A DNA stretch of 60,885 nt from Silene noctiflora (taxonomy: Eukaryota > Streptophyta > Magnoliopsida > Caryophyllales > Caryophyllaceae): positions 393,291 through 454,175 of the forward strand of contig VHZZ01000015.1 in the NCBI GenBank assembly GCA_009801015.1, in the 5' to 3' direction. The translations under genes and the position numbers were made by a program. Within the stretch, counting starts at the first letter, position 1; every line of letters starts with the position of its first letter. The notes under the pieces were generated by a model that saw only the letters and a program-made list of their open reading frames with translations, was not told where the DNA came from and ran no database searches. Positions 12,350-25,356 of the stretch are shown here, piece after piece.

Positions 12350-12734
12350 AGGGGACGACGCTCCAGACTCGTAATCTCTTTCTTGTTCTTCCCCAATTTT
12401 CATAACCCTAGATCGATTCGTAAGCTGATTAAAATTACTCTTCCACTTAATTAATCTCCATAATTCTTCAGCTATTTTACGAGGTACGTAATTCTCCTCT
12501 ACGCAATCAATTTTACATGAAGTGTAATTTTTGCGTTTTATAATTTCCGCGAAAAATTAGGGTTTTCGTCGCAATTAAGCTCGGATCTGACTTCGCTTGC
12601 TGTAACAATTGCGTTACTGATACCTAATTGAAGTTATAATTTCGAATTTCGAATTTGTGGATTTTTGATTGAGTTAGGGTTGATTTGAGAAAGAGAGGGA
12701 TTAATTTTTGTTGTTGAGGTTTTGTGATGGTCAA
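12350..12734 (+). promoter_or_regulatory. likely 5-prime leader of the IDM1-like gene
   Basis: Pyrimidine-rich sequence from about 12360 with cataaccctagatcg (a telo-box-like aaccctag), followed by AT-rich leader up to the first ATG at 12735. An intron within the leader is possible (gaggtacgtaattctc near 12481), but its acceptor is not clear. Confidence 0.3.
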
Positions 12735-15700
12735 ATGAATAAAATGGAGGGTAAAAGTCAAAGTGGTGGGAGTAATTCAGGTGGTGTTATGAAGAATAGG
12801 AACTCATCTGGTTGTTTAGTGATAAAGAAGAAGCTGGATGGGGCGGAGGCGGGGACGTCAGGTGATCGGAAGGTTTACGAGTCTAAGAAGGCAAAGAAAA
12901 GGGCTCGAGTTAGTGCTGGGGACGGGGACTCGAGTGATGAGGAGTTGTTGGAGTATTATAGGCGGGAAGGTGGGGGATTAGGGAGTGGTTCAGGTGGGTA
13001 TAATGATTTTGGAGATATGGGGTTTGGCAGGAATAGGTTGATGAGGGAGGGTGCGATGAAACGGAGTAAACTTGATGTGTATGATTTCGATGAGTATGAT
13101 GATTTGAATGATGAGGAAATGATGGGTGCTAGGTATTATTTTGAACGGGAGATGGGCATTGGTGGTGGTAGTGAGAGGGGGATTTTTAGTCCGAGGATGG
13201 AGATGAAGAGTGGTAGTGGTAGTGGTGATGGGATGGATTTTGAGGGCGGGTCGAGTAAGGGTGATATTATTTATAAAAGACGGAAATCATTCCGTGGGAG
13301 TACGGGTGGGGAGTACTATTCGATGGGGAAGGAGAGGTTTGGCGGTTCTGATGAAGCTATTAGGTTGCAGGGTAAGAATGGGGTGCTCAAAGTGAGGGTC
13401 AAGAATAAGGAGGAGGTTAATAAGAAGCATCCACAAATGTATAGACCAATGGGGGGAAATAGTGTTAATTATAGAGGACAGGAACTAACTGCGAAGAGCA
13501 TAATCATTCAGCGTCATTCACCGTATTCTGAAAGGAATCTGCCAAAGAAGCCAACAACAGCTGGTAGGACAGTCAAAAAACCAGCGGAGAGGCGAAAGTC
13601 TTGGCCGGCTAAGAGCAGTGAGGAGAGTGATGAAGAATCAGAGGATGACCATGCATCTGCCAAGTTCCAATCTGATAGCGTGAAGGGTCGTCAACCCAAT
13701 AAAAGGGGTAGGAGAGCAGGAAGTTTGCAGTCGCCTGAAATTTCCCAAATAGCCAAAGCGAGGGAAGGGAAAGTCAAGCGTGGTACTGGTACCGAGAAGC
13801 AGCTGTTACGTGAGAAAATAAGGAGCATGCTCATTAGTGCGGGTTGGACAATTGATTATAGACCTAGGCGTGGCAGAGACTACTCTGATGCAGTGTATAT
13901 TAACCCATCAGGTACCGCTTTTTGGTCGATTATCAAAGCTTATGATGCACTTCAGAAACAGCTAGAGGAAGAAGGCAAGAGCCTGAAAGCTAGCGATGAC
14001 AGCTCATCTCTTGCGCCAATATCTGAGGACACATTGAGTAAATTGACTAGGCAAACTCGAAAGAAGATTGAGAAGGAATTGAAAAGAAAGAAAAGGGAGG
14101 AAAGTGCGAGTAAGAAAAATCATACCAATAGGAATTTTGAAGAGGATGTCTCAGATGAAGATAGCTCTGGCAGTGGCAGACCCGACGAAAAATTGAGTTC
14201 ATACATGAAACGTAGTGGTAAGCCTTCTAAATCCTCATCTAAAGATGCTTGGAGAGATGTGGGCAAATCTAACCGGAAATTGCAAGAAATGGGTGACAAA
14301 TCCAGTATTAGGTTCATTCATGGAAGAAAAAGTAATAAGATTGGCAGGTGTACTTTGCTCGTACGCAATTCTGAGAAGGGTCATGATGTTGGAACTGATG
14401 GTTTTGTTCCTTATACGGGTAAACGCAACTTGCTTTCATGGTTGATTGATTCGGGAACTGTTGAGCTTAGTGAGAAGGTGCACTATATGAATCGTAGACG
14501 CACAAAAGTGATGCTTGAGGGCTGGATCACGAGAGATGGTATACATTGTGGTTGCTGTAGTAAAATTCTCACGGTTACTAAATTTGAAATCCATGCTGCA
14601 AGCAAACTTCGTCAACCATTCCAGAACATATATTTGAGCTCAGGGCCTTCTCTTTTACAATGCCTGGTAGATACATGGAACAAACAAGATGAGTCACTTC
14701 GTGATGGCTTTAATAAAATTAATGTTGATGGGGATGATTCGAACGATGACACCTGTGCCATCTGCGGTGATGGAGGAAATTTGATCTGCTGTGATAGCTG
14801 TCCTTCAACATTTCATCAGAACTGTTTGGATATCCAGGTGAATTCCCGTCATGATTTCTCCTATTGTTATGACAGAGACAACTTAATATTATGCCTTTTC
14901 CCTTTATATGTGTGATTTTGAGTTACCGGATCTTTTAATTGATATTGGAATATTATGGAAATGGAAAGAGTAGAAGTATTGTGAGACCCGCAGGAATGCT
15001 TTTCGTTCATTCAGGTTATACATTAAAGCGAGGCTCTCTTATCTGTTTATAGTATTTATTTGAATAAGTTATGCTAATCTGTGTCCAGAGTTAGTATTTG
15101 CTCTATGTTCTTTCGGTAGATGTTTTAGAAAGTTCTGTGGCATGATTGAATCCAAGCAAGGTTAGCTTTGTGTGTTCATTGTTCTATAAAAAGGAAATAC
15201 CATAGAGAGTACATATGTGAAAGCTATGTGCTGAGAGAGAGAAGGCACATGGACAATAATGCTTCTATCTAAGTAGCGTGATACTAAAAAGGAAGAGAAA
15301 TGATTGCAACATCGTCCTCTTTCTTTTTTTTTTTTTGGTCCAGTTGATACAAAATTCTTTGGGGTGGAGCTCATGGCTGTGGGTGGCTTTTGGATTAGAG
15401 GGGTGGAAGGGAGGGTGTTGATAATGAGAGCTATGCCTTTATAGTTTTTCAGAGAACGTTAGAACTTTTCCTAAGCAGGTGACTTGCATAGTTGTAGACT
15501 TGTAGTAACAAATAAATGGACTGTTAGTTTAACTTCAGACTAGAGCCCACATTTTTTTCCCCTGCCATGTCTGTTCTTTGCCCATACTCTATCGTTGGCA
15601 ATTAAGTTGATCTGCTCTAATCAATGTGTTTGTCTACTTACAGGTGCTTCCTCCTGGTGATTGGAACTGCCCACACTGTTCATGCAAATTATGTGGCCTC

Positions 15701-18700
15701 GCCAATGTCAGAACGATTGAAGGATACGATACTAAAGAGGATATATTGCTCACATGTAGCTTATGTGAGAGAAAATGTAATATTTCCGGACTTGATTCTG
15801 TTTTCTAGTACTAACTTAGGGCCTAGCATCTCTCTTGCCTTGCATACCGTGGCTAGCATGCACTTTGTGTTGGTGTGCTGATATAACTTCTCTATCCTAT
15901 TGCCTTGTTTGCTTTCAAATTTTGCAGATCACAATTCATGTGTGGAGATGGACATTTCCGTCGTTTCGGGTAGCACTCTTCCTTTTTGTGGGAAAGTTTG
16001 TCACGAGGTATTCTACCTTTTTTTTTGGTGGTTTTTTGTGCCATTCTTCACATATTGTCATGCAAAACATTATGAGCTGCATAAGATTTATAGAAGTTTC
16101 AATCACGCTCTTTAGATTGTGTTTATTTTGTGTTTGATGTGGCTGACAACACGCTCTTTAGATTTTTTTAGGATAATATAGCTTCTTGTGCTCTAGTAAT
16201 TTAAATTTTTTTAGGATAATATAGCTTCTTGTGCTCTAGTAATGTAGTTGGTACCTGTGTTACTTATCCAAAGGCAACTCTTTGCACAAATATATTACAA
16301 ACCTTGATTATAACCCGTCTATCCAATAATAAGTCATGGATTATAATATCATGTGTCCCATATAATAAATTGCAGTATTTGCTTCATGTTTGGGAAGTTC
16401 CTTCAGTTTGCATGGTAGAATAGGAAGCTAGATACTGCAAGCTGAAACCGTTACGTTCTTTAGCCAGTCCTTGGTTTTCCTTAATTAATATTTTATCTTA
16501 AAAATATTACTCCGGCACAGTAAAATCTATTACGAAGGCCTTGTTACTGAACCAAAGTATCTACGACTTGCTCAAACTGCTGTGTTGGATATGCGTATGA
16601 ATACTTTAAATTTTCATTGTAGACCAAAAAATTAAAATCTTTCAGAAAAATAATGGGAGGCCCACAAAGTTACTTGCTGTTCAATTAACTCTATTCAGCT
16701 AAATCATGTGCTCATCTGAACTTTAAAAATTTCAGCAAACCCTTCTTGTGTATTTACCCCTGGCATTCACCTTCAAAGTATGAAACACAAACTTATATGA
16801 CGCGGTCTTACATGTGAGGTCAACCTGTAAACTATATATGATGAATACATAAATATCTGAATTTGTCTCATGTATGAGTCCATCTCATACAAGACATATG
16901 GGATATGAAGTACCTGTGTTCTGTCAGTATCCATGTTCTTTCTATAAAAAGACAACATCCATGTAAATCATTGCATCCTGAAAGAGTAATCTTTTCTTTC
17001 TATTTTTTACAAATTTTATCCGATTATAAGCATGTGCGGATTTGTTACCTGTACAGGTCTTTGAGAAGTTTCAGAAACTTTTGGGGGTCAAACATGAATT
17101 AGAAGATGGATTGTGTTGGTCTCTCATTCACCGTACAGATCTAAGTTCTGATAATTCTCTTCGAAGCTTTCTCCAAAGAGTCGAATGGAATTCTAAGTTG
17201 GCTGTGGCTCTGTCGATCATGGACGAATGCTTTTTGCCCATAACTGACAGAAGAAGTGGTATTAACATAATCCATAATGTTTTCTACAATTGTGGGTAAG
17301 AACTTGACGGACTGACCGTTTCTGTCAATCTTTTATATTGTTTGACATTAAGGATTTTAATATGTTATCTGTCCTTGTGGCTTGTTCTCTATGACTTAGA
17401 CATCTCTCTGTGAATCTGTTTCTTTGCTTGCTCTTAGGCCCGTGTCTTTTCCTTTAGTTTTCTTGAAACCTCTGCTCTCCGCTCACTCTTATGTGTGTGC
17501 GTGTGTTCCTTCTGGGAAGAGACTAGTTGGTTAAGGCAGAATAGAGGGGCAAGTGGGCAACTATATTATCTACACCTATGGAGGCCCTGCCATCATCGTG
17601 CTTTGTAGTTATGTCTTTTTGGACTGATAAGTTGATACCGATAATCATGTCACCTCACATGTGTTTTTGTGCTATGCATCAAAGCAATTCTTAGTACTGC
17701 AACATAATAGCTAGAATCAGGCATACACTAGTGTACTGGTAAGAAGGAAATGAGTGAACAATATTTTTGAAGTATATCAGGCTTAAATAAAATTACTGAT
17801 GAGGGTTGGCTTGGGAAGTTGAGATATGGTTGTACAATCTGTAGCCACAAGTCACAACCCACAAGGCTCGTTGGTTATGGATGAAGGTTGGCTGTGTGTG
17901 ACATATTGTTTTAGGCATATAAGTTAAGTGTAAGAGGTCACAAGTATGATGCAAATTTGTAGCAGTAATTATTGAGTATCATAGACAGGCTTACAATGGT
18001 CTGTGATGATATATGATTTTATACAAGCAACTCCTACCTTTCAATTTTTGGATTTTTGTGTTTATTTTCAACTTTTAATAAGATACGCCTGTTTTAATTT
18101 TTATTTACATCACTCTATTATCATAAAATCCAACTGTTTAATCTCTAAAGTTTAGAAGCTGACAGTTTGACCAGAACTTCATGGTCAGTCATATACAAGT
18201 GTGTTTGTTCTATGAGGATGCTATCATGACTTGCGGTATTTACATCAAAAATTTTGGATGTTGCTGCTTTTCAACTTTGGGTTGAAGTTATGTTCTTTCT
18301 ATTCCAATTACCAGAATTGTTGAAGACTATAACTTTATTCCCGATAGCTTATTTAGTGATCATGCAAACCATATTATTTTAAGTAGAAAATTCAGTCTGA
18401 TTGAGCCATGTCTGTAATCTAATACTAACCATTCCGTCACTGTCACACATCATTTAGATGTAAAGGCCAGTGATCTTGGAGCGGAGATTGATTAGCTTTT
18501 GCTTGTAAGAGTAAATCGTTTCCATTTAATGTCCAGTTTTGCTATATGTGCTCATGTGGCTTTTTGAAGTAAGCCAAATTTTATGGATCATAAACCAAAC
18601 TGAGAAAATATATTGGCTCCTTCCTTACAAGTTTGTTTTGTACTTTTGTGCTTAAACTTTTCTGGAAATTTGCAACAATTAGAGTATGTTTGAGCTTATT

Positions 18701-21700
18701 TATCAGGGAACAGAAAATCTGAGGCTAGTTGCTATTTCTTTCAGGTCAAATTTCACAAGACTCAATTACAATGGATTTTACACTGCTGTACTGGAGAGAA
18801 GTGATGAAATAATATCTGCCGCATCAATAAGGTATAGTGTCATATTATCATATCATTTCTTAACATTAAGACATCTTGTGGCTGACTCAATCCTCTTTCC
18901 ATGTTTTCCAATTAATTATCGTCTTTGATGGATATCTCTCCGTGTGTAATCATGTAAGAATTTATATACGTGGTTTAGATTGTGCTCATTATGGTTTCAT
19001 AGTACTCCATCCAATTTTTCGGATTTGCAAGGCAAGAATTTCTGAGTTGATAAATTACTTGATAGCATTTGCAAGTGGGGGAAATGACCCTCCATTTCGG
19101 AACATAACTGATGTAGTCTTTCTCTTCCTCTTTTGCTATCTTACTACTACACTTCTTTTGGTTGTGTGATACTGTGTTGCGTATCGACACAACACTTCAC
19201 TCCTTCAGAGAAGACATTTGGTTTTATGCTAAAAGATTATTTACTCTCAGTTTTTAGAGAAGGGCCATGTATGACATTCTTAGACCCCCGTGTCCAACAC
19301 TTGGTGCCGAGTTTTAAGTAACGTAGCGTTTATGTTCTCCTTTTGGGTTATCTTATCTAATATAATTTTATTCTCTTTTCTTTTTGTTCCCAGGATACAT
19401 GGTACACAGTTTGCAGAGATGCCGTTTATTGGAACTCGCCACATCTACAGGCGTCAAGGGATGTGTCGGCGACTCTTTTCTGCCATTGAATCGGTATCTT
19501 TGAAAGTTCCCGATCTTCATTATAGTGATTAAATAATAAAAAATCTAAAATCAGTATGTTGAATCAATAAATATTTCGATTTTCAATTGTTTTATTTCAA
19601 TAAAATTGTTTGCAATAATAAAAATGAGAAATCAACAAATGCAAAAATAAGTGGACCTGACCTATTGAATCTCGACTCTATTCGCTATTCTGATATAAAA
19701 ATGTGATTGAGATTGAGATTAAAGCGGAACAATGTACCTTTTTCGCTTGTATTTCAAATGCTCATTGTGCAAGAAATATTTTATTGAACTTGTCTCGGGA
19801 AAGCCTGCATAAGTACTACAGTTGAGCATGGTGCTACAGTTGCTAATATTTTTAGGGAATGCTGCTTGATTCCCTGCTCCTCATACGTGACATCTCTATC
19901 CAACAAAAAAGAGTGTTATGTTTTCAGTTGCAAAATATTTTTTACGTTGGTTTGTTTTTCTTAGTCCTTCATCTATGCTACGGAAATTTTGAAAAAATGG
20001 GGTAATTCCAAAGAACAAGAGGGAGTAGAAGTTAATCCTTTGATTCGAGTTTCTTGTATACTGTTATGGTTCTTTAGTGCATTCACATTTTGTTTTAGCC
20101 TTTGTTCTCTCTGTTTCCTACATTGGTAGTACTTCTTTGATTCATTCTCATATGTTGATGGGTTGTAGATGGCTTGTGAACTATTCACTGCGCCGCGATT
20201 GTCCACGAATTTCGTAGACTAATTGTCATATGGGCATGATGAAAATAGTAATGTCAAATGTGTTCAGCAATTTCTTGTATTTTTTTGCTCTCATTTGTTG
20301 ATGGTTAACTGCCTCATACCCACTGCATTTCAGACTCTCACTTAGTGTTGATATGGATAACATTTTTAGCTTGTTGAATAACATGCTTTCTCATGACAAG
20401 CCTTCCTGTTGCATCTCTCAGGCATTGCGTTCTCTTAATGTGGACAAGCTGATAATTCCTGCCATATCTGAGTTGATGGATACCTGGACTAGAGTTTTTG
20501 GGTTCAGTACTCTTGAGGAATCAGATAAGCGAGAAATGAAGACATTGAATATGTTGGTGTTTCCCGGAACCGATATGCTGCAGAAGAAGCTAGTCGATCA
20601 AGACGGTTTTGAGATTGATTTAAAAGGTAAAACTTCAAATGTTTTTAAATAACCTTTTTATACAACACTAGTGTATATCCCGTGCGAATGCACGGTATTT
20701 TAGACCGTATTTTATAGAGATGTTAGCAATTAAAGTCATCGTATTTCACTGGAATTTGTTATCATATCTCAATGCATTTTTAATTTAATGTTACAATTTA
20801 CATTGTTAATGTAGTACTAAGATGTTTAAAGGATTAAAAAAAAACAGTTTACCAACATTGACAATTTAAATGAAAGTACTTCTGACAAAAACTTGTTTTT
20901 ATTTAATAATATTACACCGTATATCATTACTGCATTTACTAAAGGCATTAAACTTGACTAATGACATTAAGAATAAAATCAAGTCCTTAAAAATGCAACG
21001 TATAATTTGAATTTTTTTAAATATTGCAATTTAGGAAAATAAGTCTTCATGTTTAGCATTTAGTGTCACATATCGAATTTTAAAAAGTAGGTGGGTGAAA
21101 AAATAGGACTAATTTGTAGCCCAGTAATTCTATAGTTTGACACCCAAAAGTGAAGCCCAATTCTAAGTGAATGTTATTTAGGCGGGAAATTATTGAGATT
21201 GACTTATTTTCTTAGTAGTAAGCGTATTTGAAGCTTTTTTTTTTCTCCTCTTTTTCTCGTCATTTTTTGCGTTTGAAATACTTGCAGGTGTGGGTTCATG
21301 TGATGCTGCTGATAACCCCTCAGATGCGCTGGATCATACTCAAACTTCTGATTTCAATTCTTCCCCTGGGCCCAGCATTGCTACTACATCACAGGATGGT
21401 GCAAAAGTTAATGACAATTCCTTCATTAGTCGCTGTTCTGAAGAAATGGCGATTTCTGTTCAAGGAACATCACCTGAACCTCGTCAAGATGTGGTTCATG
21501 AACAAGTCAAGCCTGCTTCACATAATACTTCCGCCAATAGTTCTGATGAAGCCATGCCAGTAATTCCTGGTGATAACCCCTCAGATGCGCTGGATCATAC
21601 TCAAACATCTGATTTCGATTCTTCCCCTGGGCCTAGCATTGCTACTACATCACAGGATGGTGCAAAAGTTAATGACAATTCCTTCAATAGTCGCTGTTCT

Positions 21701-23440
21701 GAAGACCTGGCGATTTCTGTTCAAGGGACATCACCTGAACCTCGTCAAGATGTGGTTCATGAACAAGTCAAGCCTGCTTCGCGTAATACTTCCGCCAATA
21801 GTTCTGATGAAGCCATGCCAGTAATTCCTGGTGAGGAAGGGCAGGACACCACAGTCTCACCTCTACAAATGGGTATGAAACTGGAGTCTACTGAACATGT
21901 GAAGGAGCATATTACTTCAGATACAAGGGATGCAAGGGAAGACGTTGATGTTCCTAAAAATGAGTTGGATAGTTCTACTGAAATGATGGGTAATGGTCTA
22001 CCTATGGATGATAAAGCACACGATGATGACTCCTTATCTCTAAGTGTCCAATCTGCTCCTGGTAGTAAACAGCAGCCAGTATCAGAAGCTCATGATGATT
22101 TTAGCTCCAATGATACTACTCTAGTAATTTCTGGCGAGAGAAGCCAAGTGACCACACCCTCTCCGCTGGAATTGGACATAAAGTTGAAGGAGTCTTCTGA
22201 AGATTTGGAGGTTCGTATGAAACTGGAGTCTACTGAACATGTGAATGATCATATTACTTCAGATACAAGGGAAGACCTTGAAGTTCCTGAAAATGCCTTG
22301 GACAGTTCTATTGAAAAGATGGGCAATGGTCTACCTATGGATGTTGAAGCACACAATGATGACTCTTTGTCTCTAAGTGTCCAATCTGCTCCTGGTGGTA
22401 AACAGCAGTCAATATCAGAAGAAGCTCGTGTTCATTTTAGTCCCAGTGATACTACTCTGGTTGTTCCTGGCGAGAGAAGCCAAGTGACCACACCCTCTCC
22501 TATGGAATTGGACTTAAAGTTGAAGGAGTCTTCTGAAGTTTTGGAGAATTGTATGAAACTGGAGTCTTCTGAACTTGTGAATGATAATATTACTCCAGAT
22601 ACAAGGGAAGAAGACGTTGATTTTCCTGAAAATGCCTTGGAAAGTTCTACTGAAATGACGGGTAATGGTCTACCTATGGATGATAACGCTCACAATGACG
22701 ACTCTTTATCTCTAAATGTCCAATCTGCTCCTGGTGGTAAACAGCAGCCAATATCAGAAGAAGCTCATGATGATTTTAGTTCCAATGATACTACTCTGGT
22801 TGTTCCTGGCGAGAGAAGCCAAGTGACCACACCCTCTCCTATGGAATTGGACATAATGTTGAAGGAGTCTTCTGAAGATTTGGAGGATCGTATGAAAGTG
22901 GAGTCTTCTGAACATGTGAATGATCATGTTACTTCAGATACAAGGGAAGACGTTGATGTACCTGAAAATGCCCTGGACAGTTCTATGGAAATGATGGGTA
23001 ATGGTCTACATATGGATGATAAATCCCACAATGATGACTCTTTATCTCTAAATGTCCAATCTGCTCCTGGTGGTAAACAGCAGTCAACATCAGAAACATC
23101 TCATCATGATAGTGTGATCGAAATATCTTCTATAGCTGCAGATAAGCTTAGAGACACTCCCGAAATCAAAGTTGACAGTGCTCATACAATCCCAGGAAAT
23201 GATGATGATTATTCTGAATTGCAACTCCTGAATGTTTCTGACACTACTATCTGTGGTGATGGAGTTACTAGTCAGCTAATTGCAAAAGGTGAGGTGAAGG
23301 ATGCTGAAAATATTATCAATGAAACTAGCAACAATCCTGTAGAGATGCATGCCCCTGCCGACGACTGCACCAATCATCATGACATCACAGATGATGTGGC
23401 GTTGCTTGTTTGTGAGAATGACCATAAGAGTACCAATTGA
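12735..23440 (+). CDS. IDM1-like histone acetyltransferase: PHD finger and GNAT domain
   Basis: Eight exons: 12735-14837, 15644-15776, 15928-16007, 17057-17295, 18745-18831, 19394-19493, 20422-20626 and 21288-23440, giving 1699 residues. In order: a Ser/Gly-rich basic N terminus; an MBD-like segment ([14 protein letters not shown], about residue 370); a Jas/TPL-binding-type region ([16 protein letters not shown], about 560-630); a PHD finger ([16 protein letters not shown], about 673-717); a Cys-rich extension; a GNAT fold ending [16 protein letters not shown] and LIIPAI (about 800-975). The final exon adds 717 residues of acidic tandem repeats. In Arabidopsis IDM1/ROS4 reads methylated DNA and histone H3 and acetylates H3 so that demethylases can act; a nuclear chromatin role here is inferred from domain order. 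Start is the first in-frame ATG; 12744 is an alternative. Reading through the first donor would end at 14915, just after the PHD start. Confidence 0.9.
20668..21226 (-). mobile_element. non-autonomous Helitron in intron 7 of the IDM1-like gene
   Basis: Read on the minus strand, the 3-prime end has a hairpin (CCGTGC..GCACGG), a short linker and CTAG followed by T. The other end (ACGCTTACTACTAAGAAAAT) matches the TCCCTTACTACTAG end at 60140 except at the second base. The body is about 560 bases of AT-rich non-coding sequence. The element sits between the GNAT exon and the repetitive last exon. Confidence 0.6.
21311..21832 (+). repeat. two 261-bp coding repeats (87 aa each)
   Basis: Direct tandem duplication within the last exon of the IDM1-like gene; gataacccctcagatgcgct begins at 21311 and again at 21572. 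The two units are almost identical and the length is a multiple of three, so the reading frame is kept. Each unit encodes [15 protein letters not shown] and ends near AMPVIPG. Confidence 0.95.
21850..23110 (+). repeat. four coding repeats of about 336 bp (112 aa)
   Basis: The marker atctgctcctggt begins at 22051, 22384, 22723 and 23059, spacings of 333, 339 and 336 bases, all multiples of three. Units encode acidic Ser/Asp-rich sequence with [31 protein letters not shown] and GNGLPMD. They follow directly on the 87-aa repeats and together make up most of the tail. Confidence 0.9.
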
Positions 23441-24519
23441 CGAGGACGCTGATCACACGTACAACTCCAAGGTACTTCCAACAAGACATTGTAAACTTTA
23501 AATGCGTCAATTGGTGCCAATTCTGCTCGACCTGCTTTGTTTTGAATACTTTTGAGGTGTTGGGCAATCATCCTGACATTTTCTCAGTGGTTAGGATGAG
23601 ATGGACCCACAGAGTTCTTCCCATTTTATGGGGACTCGTCATCTTCGATGGGTGAAGTTGCAGCAGGTTGTCCCAAATGACTTCAGTAGCCTGTAGCCAG
23701 TAGACTATAGCCTTGCCTCCGAGCCCAAATGTAACTTTGTATTTATACTAAAAATTGGCAAATAGGTTAAAGGGAAGGTCTCATCCGCCCAAGATGTGTA
23801 ATTGGTATTATCATTATATGTCCCCCATTGTTGCAGATTTTTTAGTCTTGCATTCGAATGTGAATTACTATTTCTGCGGCCTGTAACTTATGCAATTGCG
23901 CGCTAGCACTTGGAGGGCAATCTAAATGTGTAATAATCTTATTTTTTTTGGCCATGTTTTTTTTTTTATCCTGTTTCATTTTACCGTGTCAAATGGTGAT
24001 TTATACCCGTCTTTAAATCATTTCAGGATGAAGACTTTGAAATCGCATCTGTTTGTGAAAGTTATAACCTGTGCCATTGTGCTAACGTTTTATTTGTACC
24101 ATGTACAAAACTCGTCTGTTTTCTTTTGTAAATGGTTTGTCTCAAGTTCTTAACCCGAACATGTTAAATTTGCATCTGGTTTTTGTCGGGTAATTTCTTC
24201 TCTTAGATAAGATCGTGCATGATGATCATGTACTACTATAGTATTATTATTATGCCTTTATGCCACAAGCTTGTGCTGTGTCGGATATTGTCCGTCACAA
24301 ATGAGAATTTGTGATTCGCTTTGTTGTTACCTACTTAATCGCCAATTGCTATCTCAAGTATAAACTATTCTATGGAATTTTTTTTAAAAAAAATGGTGGA
24401 ATTGTTCACTTGCTCCACTCATCGATCGTGCACACAAGTAATCCATCCCCCCCCTTTATATTAGTTATTTGTCTGCACTTTGCCATGGAAACAAAATATA
24501 TGAAGGTATAGCGGTTTTC
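23441..24519 (+). other. 3-prime UTR and spacer after the IDM1-like gene
   Basis: Non-coding sequence with aataaa-poor, T-rich stretches. Short frames in this part start at non-ATG codons or lack recognisable content. The transcript end is not placed. Confidence 0.4.
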
Positions 24520-24741
24520 ATGTCGCCAATGAAGTCGAGGTTTTCGATGCAGAAGTACACGGGAATCGTCCCTTTTGTGTACACGGTCATCAAACACTTG
24601 AAGCAACGAGGTCGTCGATATGGGTATCGAAGGCTTCAGGAAGGAGGAGAGCCATTGTTGGGCGAATCCGGATTCTTTAACCGGCGATTCCGAATTGCTG
24701 GGCTTGCTGTTATTTTCTCTAGGCGTTATGCAAATGTTTAA
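24520..24741 (+). CDS. possible small basic protein, 73 aa
   Basis: Frame starting ATG TCG CCA, giving MSPMKSRFSMQKYTGIVPFV and then a basic middle (KQRGRRYGYRRL) and C terminus (FFNRRFRIAGLAVIFSRRYA). The C-terminal stretch is weakly hydrophobic. Composition and local GC are higher than the flanking AT-rich spacer, which argues for coding, but the frame is short and no family is recognised. A 113-codon minus-strand frame (24406-24747) overlaps it. Confidence 0.4.
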   Translation: MSPMKSRFSMQKYTGIVPFVYTVIKHLKQRGRRYGYRRLQEGGEPLLGESGFFNRRFRIAGLAVIFSRRYANV

Positions 24742-25356
24742 CTTCAAAATGGTTAATCTTTAGATTCCATGTCAATGTTTGTAGGTGCTACATCTATGTA
24801 TACATGGTTATCTTTACATTTACATTAATGAAGGCATCTTAAATCTTTGTTGTTGTTGTTGTTGTTACGACGAGGAAACCCGCAGCCGCTATCGCAAAAT
24901 TCTCGTATTTACAAAGTAGAAACAGTTAGAAATAGTATAGTCTTATTCAAGAATATGAACGCGCTCCGTAATATGAACCTTGAGTCATTAAAGCCTTCCT
25001 CACTTGTCTCGCCCGATCGCCCTACGCAATTAGCACTTAAATAGGCGAAACTCTAGCCGTAGTTTGGCGATCTTAGGAGCTTCTAGTCGGTACGATTAGT
25101 AGAGGTTTCAGCAAGCATAACCTAGTCCAAATCTTCCGACTTCACGCGCAATATAAATTATGAATAATGTAAAACCGAGTCTAAATTTTCCGACTTCACA
25201 CCAAATTACAAATTCACAAAAACTTTAGAGCGACAAATTTATCGTAAAAACGAGTTCAGATCCTCCCCATCCCGAATATTAAGTTTTCATTCATTTATAA
25301 CACAAATTGAGAGAGAATCTAACTGCTTAGAAACTACACCTTCAGTTCTCATTTCC
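24742..25356 (+). promoter_or_regulatory. spacer and likely promoter of HISN5
   Basis: Contains a (TTG)n run at about 24847-24866, then about 300 bases of mixed sequence. A TATA-like catttataac lies near 25292, about 65 bases before the ATG. The leader would be short (gagagaatctaactgc...). Evidence is position only. Confidence 0.3.

Noticed and set aside
12708..12734. Upstream extension of the IDM1-like protein from 12708
   Set aside because: The codon at 12708 is TTG, not ATG. Plant translation would start at the ATG at 12735 or 12744.
15162..15374. Minus-strand frame inside an IDM1-like intron
   Set aside because: Low-complexity content, no motif, and it lies in the intron of a clear plus-strand gene.
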